A DNA stretch of 64,000 nucleotides from Cruorifilaria tuberocauda. Lineage: Eukaryota > Nematoda > Chromadorea > Rhabditida > Onchocercidae. The stretch is taken from NCBI GenBank assembly GCA_013365365.1, contig JABVXU010000207.1:1-64000 (forward strand). Direction: 5' to 3'. This document shows, in pieces, positions 58,601 through 64,000 of the stretch. Within the stretch, counting starts at the first letter, position 1. Every line of letters starts with the position of its first letter. A program made the translations under genes and the position numbers. Below the pieces are notes generated by a model, which worked only from the letters and a program-made list of their open reading frames with translations, did not search any database and was not told the DNA's origin.

Positions 58601-59399
58601 AGATTTACTCAAGATTACGGTGGTTTATTAAATCTGTTGAAAAATGGTTTGAGGAAGTATAGTTCAAATGTTTAAGTGTTTATTTAGATATTTAACTATT
58701 TAATATTTCCCAAAAAAAAAGAACTAAGTTTTAATAGATATTTTAGAAGTGCCACTTACATTTGACCAAATCAAAGCAGAATCTATAAAATAAGTTTTCA
58801 AGCTAAATATGCTTTTCATATGGTTTCCAGCGTTATATGAAATCAAATGATCCAGAGGACGTTGAACTGTTTGATATAATCTCAGAAATGCTTACATACG
58901 AGCCATCACAACGAATTACACTGGGCTCTGCATTGGATCATCGATATTTCAAACGTTTAGCACCGCACCTGAGGTAAAATTTTCTCCTTTTCTCAAATTT
59001 GAATTTAATCAAAACAAGAACTGTAATGATTGAAAACTTTGGCTTATAAGGGATTGTATGCATATCCTATCCACTGAATTATTTTGGCAACGGTATCTCT
59101 CACCGAAAAATAATTTTATTTGGAAAATATGCAAAACAGGATTAATTTTAGTGGATTTTCCTCATTTCATTGATCCAGATACTCTGTTCGTATCTCAAGG
59201 TTGAAGTTCATTAGCGGACTATGTCTGAAATTTTAGAAAATTTTTATTCATTTATTTCAACTAATTAAGGTTACATGAAAGTGGTGCATCATCGAATGGA
59301 TCATCATCATCATCAGCAGTGGCGACGGCAACAACAGTACTAGCAACCGAAGCTATAGTAATATCAGATGGAGGTGATGGAGATGGTAAAGAACGGTAG
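46610..59399 (+). CDS. CLK/LAMMER dual-specificity protein kinase, short isoform
   Basis: CDC2-like kinase that phosphorylates SR splicing factors, mainly nuclear. Exons: 46610-46768, 53466-53634, 54054-54237, 54347-54437, 54645-54793, 55632-55783, 56721-56883, 57321-57408, 58831-58973, 59270-59399, about 475 residues. The N-terminal 53 residues are Arg/Ser-rich ([19 protein letters not shown]). The kinase starts near residue 110: [15 protein letters not shown], Lys140, catalytic HTDLKPEN with Asp237, DLG at 274-276, and [19 protein letters not shown]. The signature [11 protein letters not shown] is intact at 335-345. [10 protein letters not shown] and a CLK-type C-lobe follow. The short tail is Ser/Ala/Thr-rich. 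Relatives are C. elegans MADD-3, Drosophila Doa and human CLK1-4; which nematode orthologue it is remains an inference. Confidence 0.95.
50735..50790. repeat. GGT/GGTGGT-rich simple repeat
   Basis: Imperfect GGT triplets just upstream of the acceptors of the long-isoform exon, interrupted by AGT, ATG and GCA triplets. Confidence 0.8.
50827..52524 (+). CDS. Alternative N-terminal exon of the LAMMER kinase (long isoform)
   Basis: A 1.7 kb open frame sits inside the first intron of the LAMMER kinase. It follows a TTCATCCTTCCAG acceptor and runs to a phase-0 GTATCA donor after ...AVIDS at 52524, so it joins in frame to the exon at 53466 just as the short first exon does. Translated from the first in-frame ATG (51226) it adds 433 residues, for about 855 in total; from the acceptor it would add 566. 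The sequence is basic and Ser/Thr-rich, low complexity in places, with [18 protein letters not shown] as its most distinctive block. A second acceptor at 50805-50806 could link to exons near 50067-50193. Without splicing the frame ends at 52563. Long LAMMER isoforms from alternative promoters are known for Drosophila Doa. Confidence 0.7.
55212..55283. ncRNA. Pre-miRNA-sized hairpin candidate in a LAMMER-kinase intron
   Basis: GAGAAACTATAACAATAAGT (55219-55238) pairs with ACTTATTGTTAGAATTTCTC (55257-55276), 18 of 20 positions complementary, with an 18-base loop. Pairing extends outward through AAAGT/ACTTT with one mismatch, giving a stem of about 26 bp and a total near 72 bases. It lies in the intron 54794-55631, in the sense of the host gene or the reverse. 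Size, stem and loop fit a miRNA precursor. AT-rich introns also make such stems by chance, and I recognise no known seed. Confidence 0.35.
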
Positions 59400-61962
59400 A
59401 GTCCAGCAACAATGCAAATATTTCGAACATTTTTGTTATTAATTTGTTAGCGATAAATGCACCATAAATGGTGTGTTTTCTTTGAAATTTTTTGGAAATA
59501 CTAGGAAATTTTAGAAATGTAATTAAGAGATTGAAAAAAATTTCTAAAATAATGTCGAGGGTTATGACTCGATGATTTTGACGATAAATGAAATCTTTAT
59601 AAATAAAGTAAAGCAGTCAGTTTAAGAAATCATTATCTTGCGCATTTATCCATGAGTTGTTCACTTTTTGTCGTTTGATTATCTCATGTTTATATGTAAG
59701 GAAGCTTATCTTTTATACATTGTTTCGACTAGTGAACTGTGTGCTCTGAAGTTCTATTAATTATTATTGTGATGAAATTTCTTTCTAAATAGTACTGTTA
59801 TGCGAGTTTGATAGTATCTAATATCCATGTATAGTTTTAAATCTGCATTATATGGTTCAATTTATGAATTTCCCAGTTAATGATGAGATGAGACTCTATG
59901 TTGTTATTCTCATCACGTAAGATATAATTTCTTGTCATTCAAAATTTAAAAACTTCGGTTTTTCCATGATTTCCTATAACCGTTTTTCCCTCATTACCCT
60001 TGTTGGGTTCTGAAAGTATATCAAAAATAATTACGCGTGGACATATTGGAAGAACTTGCCATAAAGTATTGATTTATGGCAGAGATTGTGAAATAATTTA
60101 TAAAATTATTTGTATTTTTCAACCTTTTTAGAAGTTTAATAATTCCAGTTCTTTAATTCGTAATTTAATATCCTTTTCTGAAATTTTGCTCAGGCATTTA
60201 GTTAATTCTGTCACGTGTTCTGCTTTATTTCTTTTCCTTACTCTTCGTTGTTACGCTTTCTTACCCTCGTTTTATATCTTCATGGGGAGCGAAATGTCTA
60301 AATGAAAAACAAAATTTGGATGGTGCATGAAATATGTTAATCTTCGTTGCAAGATACCATTTTCTCTTGAAAAAATTAAGACCAAATCAAGACTGAGGAG
60401 GAAGCATTTTCGTTTTATCTTATAGGGAATTGATTAGGGGACAGAAGATTGGTTCAGAAAATAGAGCCTTAATTATGGAGAAAAGAGTCCCTGATTGAAC
60501 TTATTGATTAATGAGATTTGACAAGTTCTAGAATTTAGCTCTAGATTTGTATTTTGATGTCAGTCTGATTCGAGTTCACGTAAATGTTATTGTCGCTTAA
60601 AAATGGGTGCTTCTACTTTTTATGTTTCATTTTTTTAGAATTTCAGATTCTTACTTTTATTTGAATGGAAATTTAGGATATTATATTTCAATAAACTAAT
60701 CGTTGTCTCTTTTGAAGTTTTATCTATTTTTCACCTTTGTATTTTTATGGTGCCGGAAAAGTTGTTCAAGATGTATTGGAGTATGACGAATTTTTTTCGA
60801 TAGTTTTAAAATTGTTAAAATATTGTGAAAATATTAAATTGTTTTTACTGCTGTAAACATGAGAGATTCAAAGTGGTATGTTGTTTATTGTGATTTTTGC
60901 TCCTAAAAGATGAAACGAGTAGGACGAAAAACTCACGTAACAGTGCTATTGAACTATCGGTTTAATTGATTTCTTGTTGACTTATTGTTTTAACTCATAA
61001 CTGTTGATCGGGTCGTTTTTAATTGAGAACTGTTTGAATTGATTGGGTTGTCGTTTTAAGTTGCAGTTAATTGCCGAATTATTGATTTCATTCATTTAGT
61101 TCATCGTGATCAAGTCTTGTTTGATTTTTTTTATTCCTTTCTGTTTAAAATGTCTTTTATTCTGATCAGAAATTATTAGAGATTGTATTAAAACGGAAAA
61201 TTCACGACTTAATTATCGCCGAATTATTAACAAATGTCTTATTAACGGTTTCCTTTTTAAAAGTGGAAGAGAAGGTGTTCCAAAATTGATGAGGATTTAA
61301 CAGTCCAGGAATGTTATTAAATTTAGATATTCCTAACTATTACACTTCAATTATAACAGTTGGGAATGCTTCATCTCACCTTCCTTATGTTTAAAGTTGA
61401 TGTCGGGAGGTCAGAAATGCGGGTGAGTATAGACAAATTTGAGTAGTAATCCATGACTGGGTGAGTGTGGCAGTTTCTCCGCATAGCAAACTTGAGTGGT
61501 AGGATTTAATAGTTTCATTGCGTAATTGTGTAATTTCTAACGCACTTCTGGGGTGTCTCTCCTTAGAAAGTTATTTCATTGCTATCGCTTCGGTTTTACG
61601 TTAAACCACTCGTTCCGGACTCGTCGTTACTTATGTGTTATCGTCTGTAGCGTATTGTCAACGTTGGTCTTTCCTTTCTACGTAATAATCCAGCCACAGT
61701 GTCTACCTATTATGTTTACTGAATCCAGTTCAAATCCTCAACAATTCTTTAGTTAAGATTAAAATCATTTCGGAAATGACAGATTAAGTGGAGAAAATCT
61801 GGTTTTCTGGTTTTACACACCAGAATCAAAGATTAATTGCTTTTATTTAAATGGTAGGTGTATACTCCTATAATATAATTAGGACACTGAAGAGGTGAAA
61901 GTGAACTTTGTAATGGTTTACTTAATGGTTCTGCACCATTTATTTGCATATTGCATATTTCA
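59400..61962. other. Intergenic region between LAMMER kinase and proteasome gene
   Basis: Contains the LAMMER-kinase 3' untranslated region and then AT-rich DNA with no gene I can support. The promoter of the proteasome gene is expected in its right part. The open frame at 61553-61756 has no splice support. Confidence 0.6.
59602..59607 (+). terminator. Candidate LAMMER-kinase polyadenylation signal
   Basis: AATAAA about 200 bases past the LAMMER-kinase stop codon, the first one downstream. Confidence 0.55.
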
Positions 61963-61963
61963 G
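61962..61963 (+). promoter_or_regulatory. pbs-2: Probable spliced-leader acceptor of pbs-2
   Basis: TTGCATATTTCAG ends 8 bases before the ATG at 61972. The very short leader is typical of SL trans-spliced nematode mRNAs. Confidence 0.65.
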
Positions 61964-61971
61964 TATAGAAA

Positions 61972-64000
61972 ATGACAGAAATACTCCGTGGTGATGCGGG
62001 TATTGACTGTGCTGATGCCTTTGACTTTTCAAATTGCGCCCGAAATATGGCCTTAGAGGCAATGGGTGTGAAACCGCCAGCAATGAGAAGTACTGGTACA
62101 ACTATTGTTGCAACCATTTATAAGGTATAGCTATTGTTGCAGCTTAATTTTTATTTCTTTTGCGTTCTTTGTGATAAAGAAGATAGCAATTAACGAAGTA
62201 AGCTGAGAGTGATAGTTATATCACTCATCTATGCTCTACTTTAAGTCTCTCTTTTTTACTTACTTAGCGGCAGAATGATACATAATTTTTAAAGATTCGT
62301 TTGATTTCTGAAAATTTCGGTTATACGTTACGTTTAATATCTATTTAGTCATTGTTTTGTAGGATGGCTTAGTGATGGGTGCCGACTCACGTGCGACTGC
62401 TGGTAACATTATCGCTGATAAACATTGCAAAAAAATACATAAAATCACCGATTCTATTTATGTGTGTGGTGCTGGTACTGCTGCCGATTTACATCAAGTT
62501 GGTATCGAATGCACTAACTTTTCTTTACTTTTTTTTGTTAAAAATTGTAACATGGTACCTTATTATGAAAATGAATTAGCACTTCGGCAGAACTAAACTG
62601 TGATAGAAGATACTCCGGAATATTAATTAGACTTGGAAAACAGCAGTTAATGGTAACCAACAATTGTCTGCTCATTATGAAAAGTTTAACAAAGCAAACT
62701 GATCGATTTGATGTATCATTGTCTTCCAGAAAACTTCGTAAATAGATTATGTTCGGTTATACTAGGGCATTTAGAAATAAATAAGTAAATGAGGAGGGCT
62801 TATGCTCATTGCAGTATTTTAGTTAATATATTTTCAAAATTAGTTTATTCTGAAATGAGTTATATTTCCAGGTATCTAAAATGTTGTCTGCGCAACTACG
62901 GCTTTTAGAACTGAATACTGGAAAGAAGGCACGAGTGGTTACCGCTCTCCGACGAGCTAAACAACATTTATTTTCATACATGGGTCATGTTGGAGCATAT
63001 CTATTAATTGGTGGTGTCGATCCTACTGGACCACACTTGTACCAGGCATATTTGATTTGTTCTTGTTTTATAGTTGCGCTTTCACTGAAACCAAAATGAC
63101 AATATTGTTTTGAAGTTCTTTATTCTATTCGTCTTAGTAATATCTCTAAACTCGAATACCCTTCAGCTAGTTTAGTATAATTAGAAAGCAGTAAAAAAGC
63201 TTAATGTTAATGATGCAATGTCTCACATGCTGAAAGCTTGAATGATTTTTGATAAAATAGAATTGATTTTTCAGTGCTCAGCTAATGGTTATACACAGAG
63301 TAAGCCTTTCGCTTCTGAAGGCTCAGGTAGTTATGCTGCGACAACCATTCTAGAGCGAGATTTCAAAACCGGCATGACGGTAAATTTTCTTTTCATTTAA
63401 TTCAAAAAAACTGTTTTCGTTATTATTATATCCATAATAATTTTAGTAAGTTGTTTTTATAAACCTTCGCTGCGATTTATTAATAAAAATATATTTTCAT
63501 TGTTAATGCCTTGTATATTATGTTCATTTTATCAGTGTTTGACCTGCACATGACTTGTCACTTATTCCTTCAATTATAAGTTTTAGTAATAGATTTTTCG
63601 AATTCCGATTCACAATTTGTTAATGTCATGTTTAATCTGATAGATAAAGCACTCACTTATTCAAATGATTCTCTAAAGATTGAATTCGAAAATGCTATAT
63701 TTAGCAAGAAGAAGCTGTTCTTTTGGTTCGTCACGCACTAGAGGCTGGCATGCATGGCGATAACGCCTCTGGCAATTCTCTCAATTTTGTGATCATAACA
63801 CCTGAAACTACGGTATTTAAGGTGAATTTTATATGGATTTTCAAAATCAACTTCGGAAAATTGATTGATGAAATACAATGGGTTATCATTCCATATAATT
63901 TATTCCTCCAAATTTTATTTGAAATGACACATGCTTGCAATTAAGAATCTCATCAATGGTTGATAGTCTTTCATGCTGGAATTTCCAGAGCATAGGCTCA
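61972..64000 (+). CDS. pbs-2: Proteasome 20S subunit beta-2 (PSMB7-type), 3' truncated by window
   Basis: Catalytic beta subunit with trypsin-like activity in the 20S core, made as a precursor that is cleaved before Thr. Exons: 61972-62124, 62363-62497, 62872-63045, 63275-63379, 63705-63821, and probably 63989 onward. The 42-residue propeptide ends RSTG and is followed by mature [20 protein letters not shown]. The N-terminal Thr is residue 43. Asp59 and Lys75 correspond to the active-site Asp17 and Lys33 of the mature chain. [46 protein letters not shown] and [15 protein letters not shown] follow, as in C. elegans PBS-2. The intron after 63045 opens with GC. The last exon shows only SIGS before the window edge, so the C-terminal arm is missing. 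Confidence 0.95.
63046..63274 (+). other. pbs-2: GC-AG intron in pbs-2
   Basis: The conserved reading GPHLYQ-CSANG requires the exon to end at CAG (63045) with the intron starting GCATAT and ending TTTTTCAG. The nearby GT at 63039 would give the wrong phase. Confidence 0.75.

Noticed and set aside
46610..61972. Operon linking the LAMMER kinase and pbs-2
   Set aside because: The 2.6 kb gap between the kinase stop and the pbs-2 start is far longer than the roughly 100-base spacing typical of nematode operons.

Overview
The window is nuclear DNA of a nematode, most likely a clade III parasite of the filarial type. The evidence is AT-rich non-coding DNA, TTTCAG-type splice acceptors, short and medium introns mixed with several very long ones, probable spliced-leader acceptors just upstream of start codons, and proteins that look most like Caenorhabditis orthologues. 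The species call is an inference. I see no prokaryotic, organellar or viral genes.

Four well-supported genes lie on the + strand. (1) 4562-24319 is abl-1, the Abelson non-receptor tyrosine kinase, read here as 21 exons and about 1234 residues: myristoylation-type N-terminus, SH3, SH2, kinase, long proline/serine-rich tail and C-terminal F-actin-binding domain. (2) 40137-44484 is an SLC16-type monocarboxylate transporter of 11 exons and about 547 residues. (3) 46610-59399 is a CLK/LAMMER dual-specificity kinase with an intact [11 protein letters not shown] motif. Its 6.7 kb first intron holds a 1.7 kb open exon that joins in frame to the shared kinase exons, so the gene probably makes a second, much longer isoform. 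(4) 61972 to the right edge is the proteasome beta-2 (PSMB7/PBS-2) subunit, cut off by the window.

On the - strand, 27110-27466 holds a two-exon gene for a 61-residue secreted peptide, with a signal peptide, clean splice sites, a likely spliced-leader acceptor and a polyA signal. A partial - strand gene at 45406-45744, convergent with the transporter, is plausible but unidentified.

The rest is mostly AT-rich non-coding DNA: about 4.5 kb upstream of abl-1, its 8.3 kb first intron, about 15.8 kb between abl-1 and the transporter, and 2.6 kb between the LAMMER kinase and the proteasome gene. It contains a 113-bp-arm fold-back inside abl-1 intron 1, a pre-miRNA-sized hairpin inside a LAMMER-kinase intron, a GC-richer island with a hairpin at 37.1-37.4 kb, and several simple repeats. 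Two introns, one in the transporter and one in the proteasome gene, need GC-AG splicing to keep the conserved frame.

The four main genes act in unrelated processes: cytoskeletal/tyrosine-kinase signalling, monocarboxylate transport, splicing-factor phosphorylation and protein turnover. Nothing shows that they form an operon; the spacings of several kilobases argue against it. All exon boundaries were placed by hand from frame, splice consensus and homology recalled from known families, without transcript data.
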